A DNA stretch of 64,000 nt from JAICSD01 sp035637115 (lineage in GTDB: Bacteria > Acidobacteriota > Vicinamibacteria > Vicinamibacterales > 2-12-FULL-66-21). Below are positions 17,355-25,477 of this stretch, one piece after another. The number at the start of each line of letters is the position of its first letter. Position 1 is the stretch's first letter. The translations under genes and the position numbers were made by a program. The stretch covers positions 16,991-80,990 of the forward strand of contig DASPXV010000250.1 in NCBI GenBank assembly GCA_035637115.1. The letters run 5' to 3'. Below the pieces are notes generated by a model. It saw only the letters and a program-made list of their open reading frames with translations, was not told the origin of the DNA and did not search any database.

Positions 17355-17368
17355 CGTTAGACGATGGG
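17351..17368 (-). promoter_or_regulatory. Inverted repeat enclosing the start codon of the ADOP operon
   Basis: CCCATCG and CGATGGG form a 7-bp perfect inverted repeat separated by TTAGA. The ATG of the ADOP gene (17352-17354 on the minus strand) is within one arm. In RNA this would be a small hairpin over the initiation codon; in DNA it could be an operator half-site pair. Its role is unproven. Confidence 0.3.
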
Positions 17369-17383
17369 AAGCGTAGCGCGGTT

Positions 17384-17465
17384 GGGGTCAGGTCTGCAAA
17401 TCGCCCCTAGCGGTGCCAGGTCTGGACCTGGCACCACCCAAAGGGCGATTTGCAGACCTGACCCC
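17384..17465. repeat. 82-bp nested palindromic element, copy 1
   Basis: The outer arms are a perfect 23-bp inverted repeat, starting GGGGTCAGGTCTGCAAAT and ending in its complement ATTTGCAGACCTGACCCC. They enclose an inner 11-bp hairpin GGTGCCAGGTC / GACCTGGCACC. A second 82-bp copy with identical outer arms is at 28181-28262. No transposase is encoded inside. The form is that of a REPIN or palindromic miniature element mobilised in trans. It lies 5 bp after the RND gene stop and upstream of the ADOP operon, so it may also work as a terminator. Confidence 0.85.
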
Positions 17466-17469
17466 GGAG

Positions 17470-20400
17470 CTATGGCGCCCTGCTCAACGCGCGGTAGGCG
17501 AGGGGGACGAGATACAACGTGACGAACGTCGAGAGCGCGAGCCCCCCGATGACCGCGAGTGCGAGCGGACGTTGCAGCTCCGCGCCCGCGCCGAACCCCA
17601 GGGCGAGCGGCAGCAGCCCGAACAGCGTGCACAGGGTCGTCATCAGGATCGGCCGGAGGCGCACGCGGCCGGCGATCTCGAGCGCTTCGGTGAAGGGATG
17701 ACCCAGGTCGCGCAGGTGGTGCGTGTAATCGAGCAGCACGATGCCGTTTTTGACGACGAGTCCGACGAGCAGGATCAATCCCATCGCGGATGACACGTTC
17801 AGGTCTGTCCCTGTGATCTTCAGCAGCGCGAACGCTCCGGAGAGCGACAGGGGCGCCGCGAGGATGATCAGGATGGCCGGTATGAAGCGCCCGAACTGAA
17901 CGACGAGAATGATGAAGACGAGCGCGGTCGCAACAGCGAAGACGGTCAGGAGCTCCCGGAAGGATCGCCGCTGCGCCGCGTACTGGCCGCCGACCTCCGT
18001 CGTGTAACCTACCGGCCGCTTCACCTGCGCCAGCTTCGACCGCACTTCCGCCACCGCGCTGCCCAGGTCGCGCTCCTCGAGGCGAGCGCTCACCAGCGCC
18101 ATCTGCTTCAGGTTTTCACGCTGAAGGATGATCTCTCCCTGCGCCGTGGACGATCGCGCAATGGCGCCGAGCGGCACCGTCTTTCCGTCAGCCGAGCGCA
18201 CCGGTGTCTGGGCCATCTGCTGTGGATCCAGCCGATATGTGTCTGGATACCGCACGCGCACGGGAATCGTGCGGTCCGGCAGGCGCAATTCGGTCTGCAC
18301 GTCTCCGAGCCAGGCATCTGACAGTTGCTCCGACACCTGCTGAACGTTCATCCCGAGCCGCCCCGCGGCCAGCGGATCGATCTCCCAGGTCGTTTCCGGC
18401 GTCCCGCGCTGCGTGCCGACAATGTCAACGACACCGGAGACGCCTTCAAGAACGTGCTCGATCTGTTCCGAGATGCCGGCCAGTACGTCCGGATCGTCAC
18501 CGAACACTTTCACTTCGATCGGGGTTGGCGCGCCTTCGAGATCGCCGATCATGTCCTGCAGGAGTTGAACGAACTCGATCTCCACCTGCGGGGCCGCTTC
18601 GGCGAATTTGTCCCGGAGGTCATTGATCACCGCATCTGACCGCCGCCGCGAACCCCGAGGCTTCAACCGAACGAGGATGTCGCCGCTGTTCTGCTGCGTA
18701 GCGAAGAGGCCAAGCTCCGAACCGGTGCGCCTCGTAAACGAAGCGACATCCGGCGTCTCGCGCAACGTTCGTTCGATTCCCGCGAGCAACCTGTCTGTTT
18801 CTTCCAGGGCCGATCCCGGAGGCGTCAGATAGTCGACGACGAACCCTCCTTCGTCTGCTTCAGGCAGGAACCCGCTGCCGGTCACGCGAAAGAGCAGCAC
18901 GGCTGTGACTGCAAGTACGAGAGCGATCACAATTCCGGCAAGCGGGCGGCGCATCGTGGCATCGAGCGTGCGGGAGTAGGTCCGCTCCAGCCACGCCTCC
19001 TGATGCGATTCCGCGGACACGTGCCGCTTCCTTGCCGCCACCGCCGCAAGCACCGGGATCAGCGTCAATGCCTGTACCAGCGAAATCAGCACGGCGGCTG
19101 TGAGGGTGATCGATAACGCGCGGAAGAACTGGCCGACCACTCCCGACAACATGCCGAGCGGCACGAAGACGACGACTGTGGTGAGCGTCGAGCCAACGAC
19201 GGGAGCGATGATTTCGCGCATCGCGTGCTGCACGGCCTGCGCGGGCGGTTCGCCGACACCGAGGTGCCGATAAATGTTCTCCACGACCACGACGGCGTCG
19301 TCGATCACAAGGCCGATCGCGACGGCGAGTCCTCCCATCGACATCAGGTTGATCGTTTCGCCAAGCCACCGCATCACGAGGAACGTCGTCATGACGGTGA
19401 GCGGCAGCGTGATGGATGCGACGAGGGTGAGCCGCCAGTCCCGCAGAAAGACGAGCAGCACGATGACCGCGAGGACGCTGCCGACGAGGATCGCGTCGCG
19501 CACGTTCGTGATTGCGGTGGCGACGAATTCCGCGAGGTCGTACGTCTTGGTCAGCGTCAGTCCGGCGGGTAAGGCGCGCGACAGATCGGCAAGCGCCTGC
19601 TCAACACCCGAGCGCACCTCGAGGATGTTCGAGCCGACCTGCTGCGAGACGCTGATGTTCGCCGCGACGCGGCCGTCACCCGAAATGAGGCTCGTCCGAT
19701 CGGGCGCGCCGCGTTGCACGGTCGCGACATCCGCCACGCGAATCGTTGCGCCCCCCTTCATTGAGATCGGCGTAGGCGGAATGTCTTCCACCGACTTCCA
19801 CAGACTCGACGCGAGGACGAGATGCTGGAGCCCGCCGGCTGGATAACGTCCCACCGGCACCAGCTGATTGGCAGCCTTGAGGGCGTCCGCGACGTCGCCG
19901 ATTGTCAGTCCGGCGGCCGTGAGTTTCGCCGGATCCGCAATGACCTCGATCTCGCGCGTGTCGCTCGAGAGGACCTCGACGGTGCCGACGCCAGGCACGC
20001 GCGACAGCGCCGGGCGCATCACGAAGAACGCATAGTCGTAGAGATCCGCGGAAGGCAGCCCGCCGGTCAGGTTGATGCTGAGAAAAGGAAACGCCGCGGG
20101 CGTGAGCCGCTCGACGATCAGATCGAGATCCTGCGGCAGGGCGCTGCGCAGTTCAGCAATCTTCCCTTGCGCCTGCTGGAGCGCGACCACCATGTCGGTC
20201 ACGGGATCGAATTGTGCGGAGATCTCCGTGGCGCCGCGAAATGTCGTCGATCGTACGCGGCGGACGCCTGGAACCTCGAGCAGGGCCTGCTCGATTGGGC
20301 GCGTCACCGTCAGCGTCATGGTTCGCGCCGGCGTCGTCCCACTGTGTCCGATCGCGACGACACGCGGGAAGACGAGCGGCGGATAGATGTCGCTGGGGAG

Positions 20401-20493
20401 TGCCAGCGCGGACAGCAGCCCGGCGCCGGCGAGAACGACAGTCACGGTGACGATCGCCCGGCCGAACCGCTCCAGGAAACCCGAGACGGTCAT
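17470..20493 (-). CDS. RND efflux transporter inner-membrane subunit
   Basis: This 1007-residue protein has the twofold RND architecture: one N-terminal helix, a porter domain (about residues 40-320), a central helix bundle containing the LGxxIDDAVVVVENI motif with its acidic proton-relay residues, a second porter domain and a second helix bundle (LIILAAPLSLSGAFALLKITGTDLN ... LILLVGLVVKNGIVLLDYTHHLRD). It exchanges protons for substrate export through a tripartite pump with the adaptor and TolC-like genes immediately upstream. Its opening (ALPSDIYPPLVFPRVVAIGHSG) is unlike AcrB and closer to the CusA/Nolc-type subgroup, so metal or drug specificity cannot be fixed. It overlaps the adaptor gene by 4 bp. 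Confidence 0.92.
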   Translation of the reverse strand: MTVSGFLERFGRAIVTVTVVLAGAGLLSALALPSDIYPPLVFPRVVAIGHSGTTPARTMTLTVTRPIEQALLEVPGVRRVRSTTFRGATEISAQFDPVTDMVVALQQAQGKIAELRSALPQDLDLIVERLTPAAFPFLSINLTGGLPSADLYDYAFFVMRPALSRVPGVGTVEVLSSDTREIEVIADPAKLTAAGLTIGDVADALKAANQLVPVGRYPAGGLQHLVLASSLWKSVEDIPPTPISMKGGATIRVADVATVQRGAPDRTSLISGDGRVAANISVSQQVGSNILEVRSGVEQALADLSRALPAGLTLTKTYDLAEFVATAITNVRDAILVGSVLAVIVLLVFLRDWRLTLVASITLPLTVMTTFLVMRWLGETINLMSMGGLAVAIGLVIDDAVVVVENIYRHLGVGEPPAQAVQHAMREIIAPVVGSTLTTVVVFVPLGMLSGVVGQFFRALSITLTAAVLISLVQALTLIPVLAAVAARKRHVSAESHQEAWLERTYSRTLDATMRRPLAGIVIALVLAVTAVLLFRVTGSGFLPEADEGGFVVDYLTPPGSALEETDRLLAGIERTLRETPDVASFTRRTGSELGLFATQQNSGDILVRLKPRGSRRRSDAVINDLRDKFAEAAPQVEIEFVQLLQDMIGDLEGAPTPIEVKVFGDDPDVLAGISEQIEHVLEGVSGVVDIVGTQRGTPETTWEIDPLAAGRLGMNVQQVSEQLSDAWLGDVQTELRLPDRTIPVRVRYPDTYRLDPQQMAQTPVRSADGKTVPLGAIARSSTAQGEIILQRENLKQMALVSARLEERDLGSAVAEVRSKLAQVKRPVGYTTEVGGQYAAQRRSFRELLTVFAVATALVFIILVVQFGRFIPAILIILAAPLSLSGAFALLKITGTDLNVSSAMGLILLVGLVVKNGIVLLDYTHHLRDLGHPFTEALEIAGRVRLRPILMTTLCTLFGLLPLALGFGAGAELQRPLALAVIGGLALSTFVTLYLVPLAYRALSRAP

Positions 20494-21569
20494 TTTGCGA
20501 TGGCTATAGAGGCGCCGTCGGGCAGCCCCTGCTGACCCTTGACGACGACTTGTTCGCCCGCCTTGAGACCTGACGTGATCTCGGCCTGCCTGGGCGTCTT
20601 CAGACCGACGGCGACCTTGCGTTTCTGCGCCTTCTCACCCACGACCACCATCACGAACGTCTCTTCAGCTTCCGTCAGCAGCGCTTCGACGGGAACCGCG
20701 ATCGCGCCGGCACGCCGTTCGGCCACGATCTCCGTCCGCACCGGCGTTCCGGCGGCCAGCCGCGTCGTGCCGTCGAATGCGATGCGCACGTCGGCGGACA
20801 CACCGGCGGGATCGACCGCCGCGGGCCGTGTGAGGACCTTACCCGTTTCGCTGTCGCCGCTGCCCGGCACGAGGATGCGTACAGGCTTTCCCACCTGCAC
20901 GCGCGCGAGGTCGGGAATCGCAACCGATGCGACGACCTGCAGGCGCGACGGATCGATGACGCGAAGGATCACGTCCGATGCGCTCGCCTCGACCATGTCG
21001 CCGGGATTGTGCGCGCGCTTGGCTATCACGCCGGCAAAACGCGCGCGCACGACGGTGCGGGCGGCGAGGACGCCGGCGTTCTGGCTCGCGCTCTGCGCCT
21101 GGGCCCGCGCGGCGTGCGCTTCCGCGAGCTCGCGCCGCGCGTCTTCCAACTCCTTCTGCGCGGCGACGCCATGCTCGACGAGTGTCGTGAGACGTTTTAC
21201 CGACGCCTCGGCGTTCTCGACCTTCGCCTGTGCCTGCTGCACCTCCGCGCGGCGGGTGGAAACGTCTGTCGAGAGCGATGGGATCTCGAAACGCACGAGG
21301 AGGTCGCCAGGCTTCACGCGATCCCCTTCTGCCTTCGGCAATTCGACGATGCGAGCTGGTTCCGGGGCGGTGATCGTCAAGTCCGCGCCGGGCGCCGCAG
21401 CGACGACGCCGGTGGCGCTCACGATTCCTTCCAGCGTTCCGGGTGTCACGGTCACCACGCTCACCGGAGCGGCCGCCGTTGTCGCAACCTCTTCGACCGC
21501 CGGCTTGCTGCAGCCGGCCGCCGCGAATGCGAGCGCGACACACGTAATGCAGTTGAGACGACGGATCAT
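20490..21569 (-). CDS. RND efflux periplasmic adaptor lipoprotein (HlyD/MFP family)
   Basis: The 359-residue product has a lipoprotein signal with the lipobox FAAAGC (Cys about residue 20). The usual membrane-fusion order follows: a lipoyl-like half (TITAPEPARIVELPKAEGDRVKPGDLLVRFE), an alpha-helical hairpin (VQQAQAKVENAEASVKRLTTLVEHGVAAQKELEDARRELAEAHAAR), the second lipoyl half (RTVVRARFAGVIAKRAHNPGDMV), a beta-barrel (LQVVASVAIPDLARVQVGKPV) and a membrane-proximal domain. It bridges the RND pump and the outer-membrane channel. It is coupled by 4-bp overlaps to both neighbours. Confidence 0.92.
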   Translation of the reverse strand: MIRRLNCITCVALAFAAAGCSKPAVEEVATTAAAPVSVVTVTPGTLEGIVSATGVVAAAPGADLTITAPEPARIVELPKAEGDRVKPGDLLVRFEIPSLSTDVSTRRAEVQQAQAKVENAEASVKRLTTLVEHGVAAQKELEDARRELAEAHAARAQAQSASQNAGVLAARTVVRARFAGVIAKRAHNPGDMVEASASDVILRVIDPSRLQVVASVAIPDLARVQVGKPVRILVPGSGDSETGKVLTRPAAVDPAGVSADVRIAFDGTTRLAAGTPVRTEIVAERRAGAIAVPVEALLTEAEETFVMVVVGEKAQKRKVAVGLKTPRQAEITSGLKAGEQVVVKGQQGLPDGASIAIAK

Positions 21570-22768
21570 CTGAGCGGCGTCCCCATCGCACGCTCCAGAT
21601 CGGCGAGCGCGATTTGATAATCGAGTCCGGCCTGCAGTGCGCGCTGACGGATTTCGCGCGCCGCCTGCACCGTCTGCAGGTACGCGGTCACGCCGGTCTG
21701 GCCGGAGCGATACGATTCTTCGGCCATCTGCTCGACCTGCAGTGACGCGGGCAGAATGTCAGACTGATAGCGATCGAGTGCAAGCCGCGCGGCTGCCGCG
21801 CGGGCGAGCGCGGCGTTGACGGCGCCGCCGATCTCCGCGACGCGCGCCTCGCGTTCGGCGACCGCGCGGGTGAGCGTTGCCTCAGCCACGCGGATTTCCG
21901 GACGGCCTGTCGTGAAGACCGGCAATGCGACCGCTGCTGCGGCACGCCATCCGAAGAGAAACTCCCCCGGCGCGTCGTACGTGAGCGTGCCCGTTACCGA
22001 AGGATCGGGACGACGGAGCGCTTTGGCGAGGGCCACTCGCGCGCGTTCTTCGTCGATCCGCTTCTGCAGCACTGCGAGCTCGGCGTTTCCGCCGAGCGCC
22101 TGCGCCGCGGCGATCGTCGGCGTTGGCAGGGGACCGGCCTCGAGCGGATCGGCCAGCACCGAGACCGCATCGGGAGGATAGGCGAGCAGCGCGTTCAATT
22201 CAGCGCGAGCGGCGTTGAGCTCGCCGCGCGCGGATGCGACGTCGTTCTGCGCCTGTGACAACACGAGGCCAGCCTGGAGCGCCTCAAGGCGAGGGGCCGC
22301 TCCCGTCTGAAACCTGTCCTGCGCGGCGTCGCGGAGTCTCGTCGCGAGCGCCTCGAGCTCCTGCGCGATTGTGACTCGCCGGGTCGCCGCCACCGCGAGG
22401 TAGTACGCGCGACGCACGGTGGCGCGCACGTCGGTGGCGATCCGCGCCGTCTCTGCTTCGGTGACCGCGAGCGTGGCGTTCGCGACGTCGACTCGGCGCT
22501 GCCGCTTCCCCGCGATTTCTATTGGCACCGTGCCGCCGAACGCCCAGTGCGGCGTTTCGCGCTCTGTCTCGACGCTGACTTCCGGATTGGGGCGCTGGCG
22601 AGCCACGTCCACACCGGCGAGGCCGATCGGGCGGGCGGTGCGCGCGGCGAGGATGGTGCGGTTTGCCTCGAGCGCCCGCACGATCGCTGCGTCGAGCGTG
22701 AGCGGCGCTGCATCTTGGGCCGACACCGCCGTCACGGCGGCGAACAGCAGTGCGGCAGGGACTGGCAT
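21566..22768 (-). CDS. TolC-family outer membrane efflux protein
   Basis: The 400-residue product starts with a signal peptide (MPVPAALLFAAVTAVSAQD). Two outer-membrane efflux protein repeats follow, opening with LTLDAAIVRALEANRTILAARTARPI and repeated long helices (EALATRLRDAAQDRFQTGAAPRLEALQAGLVLSQAQNDVASARGEL and later LALDRYQSDILPASLQVEQMAEESYRSGQTGVTAYLQTVQAAREIR). It forms the trimeric channel of the RND pump. As the first gene of the efflux operon, it overlaps the adaptor start by 4 bp. No regulator lies beside the operon. Confidence 0.9.
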   Translation of the reverse strand: MPVPAALLFAAVTAVSAQDAAPLTLDAAIVRALEANRTILAARTARPIGLAGVDVARQRPNPEVSVETERETPHWAFGGTVPIEIAGKRQRRVDVANATLAVTEAETARIATDVRATVRRAYYLAVAATRRVTIAQELEALATRLRDAAQDRFQTGAAPRLEALQAGLVLSQAQNDVASARGELNAARAELNALLAYPPDAVSVLADPLEAGPLPTPTIAAAQALGGNAELAVLQKRIDEERARVALAKALRRPDPSVTGTLTYDAPGEFLFGWRAAAAVALPVFTTGRPEIRVAEATLTRAVAEREARVAEIGGAVNAALARAAAARLALDRYQSDILPASLQVEQMAEESYRSGQTGVTAYLQTVQAAREIRQRALQAGLDYQIALADLERAMGTPLR

Positions 22769-22787
22769 CCGTCTGATGATGCCCCGA

Positions 22788-23168
22788 TTACCGGCGCAGA
22801 GCGCGGCGAATTTCTTCGATGAGGACGGCGGGGTCGTCGTTCTTTGCGGTCATCGTGACGATCGGAATATCCCCTATCGCCGGGTTTGCCGCCATCTGCT
22901 GCCGGAGCGCGGGCTCGTCCGCCAGCCGCGCCACGATCAACGTCGGACGCAGCGCCTCCATGACCTTGATCGCTTCCTCCACCGAGTACGCCGGCGCGAC
23001 CGCGAAGCGCAGCTTGGCGAGGATGGCGACGCAGCGCGCGCCATTGTTCGCGTCGTGGTCGGCGACCAGAATGAGCGGCGAATAGCCCATGGGATCGCCG
23101 GGCCGGCGTCCGCCGCGTGGGGTCTGGCGGCGATCGGGTAGGCCGCGTCGTTCTCTGTCTGGGCTCAT
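22788..23168 (-). CDS. Degenerate (pseudo-)receiver domain protein
   Basis: The 126-residue product has a basic N-terminal tail (RERRGLPDRRQTPRGGRR) and one CheY-like fold. The strand that normally ends in the phospho-acceptor reads PTLIVARL, so arginine 81 sits where aspartate should be. The first acidic cluster is ADHD (residues 36-39), and a late IPIVTMTAK fits the switch Thr strand. It probably cannot be phosphorylated and may act as a constitutive docking or signalling domain. The frame opens further upstream, but ATG 23168 is chosen because TAACAT lies 7 nt before it. The gene is divergent from the S9 peptidase. Confidence 0.75.
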   Translation of the reverse strand: MSPDRERRGLPDRRQTPRGGRRPGDPMGYSPLILVADHDANNGARCVAILAKLRFAVAPAYSVEEAIKVMEALRPTLIVARLADEPALRQQMAANPAIGDIPIVTMTAKNDDPAVLIEEIRRALRR

Positions 23169-23175
23169 GCGCGGG

Positions 23176-23181
23176 ATGTTA
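23176..23181 (-). promoter_or_regulatory. Probable -10 box (TAACAT) of the pseudo-receiver gene
   Basis: TAACAT on the minus strand ends 7 nt before ATG 23168, with no ribosome site in the gap. It lies in the 67-bp divergent region shared with the S9 peptidase. Confidence 0.45.
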
Positions 23182-23222
23182 CTACGGGTTGTCTGTTTCC
23201 CGGGTTGTCCCTCTCCTTGGTA

Positions 23223-23228
23223 TAACTT
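23223..23228 (+). promoter_or_regulatory. Probable -10 box (TAACTT, within TATAACTT) of the S9 peptidase gene
   Basis: TAACTT ends 7 nt before ATG 23236 (an overlapping TATAAC ends 9 nt before). The gap contains GGGGGCC, which is not a good Shine-Dalgarno match. Leaderless spacing. Confidence 0.45.
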
Positions 23229-23235
23229 GGGGGCC

Positions 23236-25377
23236 ATGAAACCCATCGCCTTACTCGCGGCCGTGACGCTGGTTGTTGCGGCCGCCGCGCCGCGCGCGGC
23301 GCAGACTGCTGCGGGCCGGCCGATCACCATCGACCAGCTGATTGACATCAGGCATCCATCGAATCCCGTCTGGTCGCGGGACAGCAAGCGCATCGCGTTC
23401 ACGTGGGAACGCGCCGGCGTTGCCAACCTTTACGTCGTCCCGGCGGACGGCTCCAGCGCGCCGAAGCAGGTGACGAAGGATGGCGTGCCCGGTGCAGTGT
23501 TCTGGAGCCCTGACAGCACCACATTGCTGTTCTTCCGCGACGCCGCGCTCATGACGCTTCCCCTCGACGGCCGCGCGCCGTCGCCGCGTTTCGGAGACTT
23601 CGCACCGAGAAGCCCGAGCGTGTCGCGCGATGGGACAAAAATCGTTTACCTCGCTGCCGACGGTGCGATCCGCGTGCGGTCCCTCGTCAACGGCAGCGAC
23701 ACGCTCGTCACGACCGTGACGGAGCCGATCGCAACCGTCGCGTGGATCGATGAGCGGACGCTGGCGCTTTCGACCGGCGGTGGCCGCGGCGAAACGCGAC
23801 GCCACGAGCAGACGCCGGAGTATTCAGGCTCGAAGATCATCTATACCGTCACCGAGCGCCTCCCAGGCGCGCCGCCAGGCACCTGGGTCCTTCCGATCGG
23901 AGGCACACCGAAGCGATACAGCGCGGGCGAAGGTGGCGGCGGGTTCGGCGGCCGCGGGGGCAATCGCTGGATCGATTCAACGCATTTCCTCGTCGATCGC
24001 CAGGCGCCGGACTTCAAACGTCGAGGGATTTATGTGGGTTCGACGGACGGTGGTGAGCCGCGCCTGGTACACGAGGACGTGAAGACGATGTTCTGGAGCA
24101 TGACCGGAGATGCGCGCGGCGGATCGCAGGCGTCACCGGACGGGAAGTGGATCTCGTTCCTCAGCGATCGCGATGGATGGGATCATCTCTACGTCGCGCC
24201 GGCGAATGGCGGCGCGCCCGTGCAGATCACGAAAGGGCAGTTCGAGGCGTGGCGTCCGTCATGGTCGCCCGACGGGACGCGGATCGCCTTCGATTCCAAC
24301 GAGGGGCCGAATCCCGGCAATCGGCAACTTCGCGTCGCCACTATCGGCGGGGATCCCTCGAAAGCGGTTCTGCAGACGGTCACATCGGGACGTGGCACCA
24401 ACACCGACGCGCAATGGTCGCCCGACGGGCGGACGATTGTCTATCAGCACACGGATCCCCAGAACTCCGCCGATCTGTATGTCGTCGACGTCACGAAGGC
24501 TGGCGCGAAGCCGGTGCGGCTGACCGATTCGATGCCGGCGAGTTTCGATCGCGCGTCGCTCGTCGAGCCGCAGCTCGTGCACTACCCAGGTCCGGACGGC
24601 AAACAGGTGCCCGCATATCTTTTCGTGCCAAAGAATCTGGATCGCAACAAGAAGCATCCCGCGATCGTGTGGGTGCACGGCGACGGCGTGAACCAGAACT
24701 ACGACGGCTGGCACGTCCAGCGAAACTACGCGGTCTACTACAGCTTCCACCAGTATCTGTTGCAGAAGGGCTATGTCGTCCTCGCGCCGGACTATCGCGG
24801 GAGCATCGGGTACGGATCGGTCTGGCGCGAAGGCGTGTACATGGACGTGGGGGGCAATGACTTCAAAGATGCCGTGATGAGCGCGGATTACCTGAAGACG
24901 CTGCCGTACGTCGATGCCGATCGCCTCGGCATCTGGGGCTTGAGCTATGGCGGGTTCTTCACGCTGCTCGCCGTCACCGAGCGGCCCACTACGTTCCGAG
25001 CCGCGGTGGACGTTGCGGGCGTGGCGGACTACGCAATGTATTACGAAGACCCGTACCACGGCACGTGGACGGCCAGCCGGATCGGCACGCCCGAGCAGAA
25101 CCCGAAGGTGTACGCGCAGGCGTCCCCGGTGTCGCACGTGGATCGACTCGAGCGCCCGCTGCTGGTGCTGCACGGCACCGCGGACGTCAACGTGCCGTAT
25201 TTGCATTCGGTGCGGCTCGTCGACGCGCTGCTGAAGAACAACAAGGGGCCGCTCGTCGAGTTCATGACGTATCCAGGCGAGTTCCATTACTTCACGCGCG
25301 AGCACGTCCTTCGCGACGCGTGGACGCGCGTGGACGCGTTTTTCGGGAAGTGGCTCAGGCCGGTTCCAACTTCGTAA
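23236..25377 (+). CDS. Exported S9-family (prolyl oligopeptidase/DPP4-like) serine peptidase
   Basis: This 713-residue enzyme has a signal peptide (MKPIALLAAVTLVVAAAAPRAAQ). A WD40/TolB-like beta-propeller follows (residues about 30-440, with repeated SRDSKRIAFTW, SPDGTRIAFDSN and SPDGRTIVYQHT units). The C-terminal alpha/beta-hydrolase domain has the nucleophile in GLSYGGFFTLL, the acid in LHGTADVNVPY and the histidine in PGEFHYF. It would release dipeptides or short peptides in the periplasm. The frame opens at 23089, but the ATG at 23236, behind a TATAACTT box, gives the proper signal peptide. Propeller loops include a glycine-rich GEGGGGFGGRGGN insertion. Confidence 0.92.
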   Translation: MKPIALLAAVTLVVAAAAPRAAQTAAGRPITIDQLIDIRHPSNPVWSRDSKRIAFTWERAGVANLYVVPADGSSAPKQVTKDGVPGAVFWSPDSTTLLFFRDAALMTLPLDGRAPSPRFGDFAPRSPSVSRDGTKIVYLAADGAIRVRSLVNGSDTLVTTVTEPIATVAWIDERTLALSTGGGRGETRRHEQTPEYSGSKIIYTVTERLPGAPPGTWVLPIGGTPKRYSAGEGGGGFGGRGGNRWIDSTHFLVDRQAPDFKRRGIYVGSTDGGEPRLVHEDVKTMFWSMTGDARGGSQASPDGKWISFLSDRDGWDHLYVAPANGGAPVQITKGQFEAWRPSWSPDGTRIAFDSNEGPNPGNRQLRVATIGGDPSKAVLQTVTSGRGTNTDAQWSPDGRTIVYQHTDPQNSADLYVVDVTKAGAKPVRLTDSMPASFDRASLVEPQLVHYPGPDGKQVPAYLFVPKNLDRNKKHPAIVWVHGDGVNQNYDGWHVQRNYAVYYSFHQYLLQKGYVVLAPDYRGSIGYGSVWREGVYMDVGGNDFKDAVMSADYLKTLPYVDADRLGIWGLSYGGFFTLLAVTERPTTFRAAVDVAGVADYAMYYEDPYHGTWTASRIGTPEQNPKVYAQASPVSHVDRLERPLLVLHGTADVNVPYLHSVRLVDALLKNNKGPLVEFMTYPGEFHYFTREHVLRDAWTRVDAFFGKWLRPVPTS

Positions 25378-25389
25378 CTCGCGCCGCGT

Positions 25390-25452
25390 AACCTCCGCTG
25401 CGTAGCTTCCGCCGTGTACCGCTTTGTAGCTTCCGCCTTCAGGCGGAAGTCA
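25390..25452. repeat. Short palindromic repeat cluster between convergent genes
   Basis: The motif GTAGCTTCCGCC occurs twice, with a degenerate earlier copy, and ends in a perfect 9-bp hairpin CTTCCGCCT-TC-AGGCGGAAG (25430-25449). It fills the gap between the convergent S9 peptidase and the ADOP gene. On the minus strand it reads as DFRLKAEAT, a peptide I recall from spurious ORFs in acidobacterial genomes, which suggests a genome-wide REP family; that recollection is unverified. It could also act as a bidirectional terminator. Confidence 0.6.
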
Positions 25453-25477
25453 CCGGAGGACCATCCGCGTCGCGATG

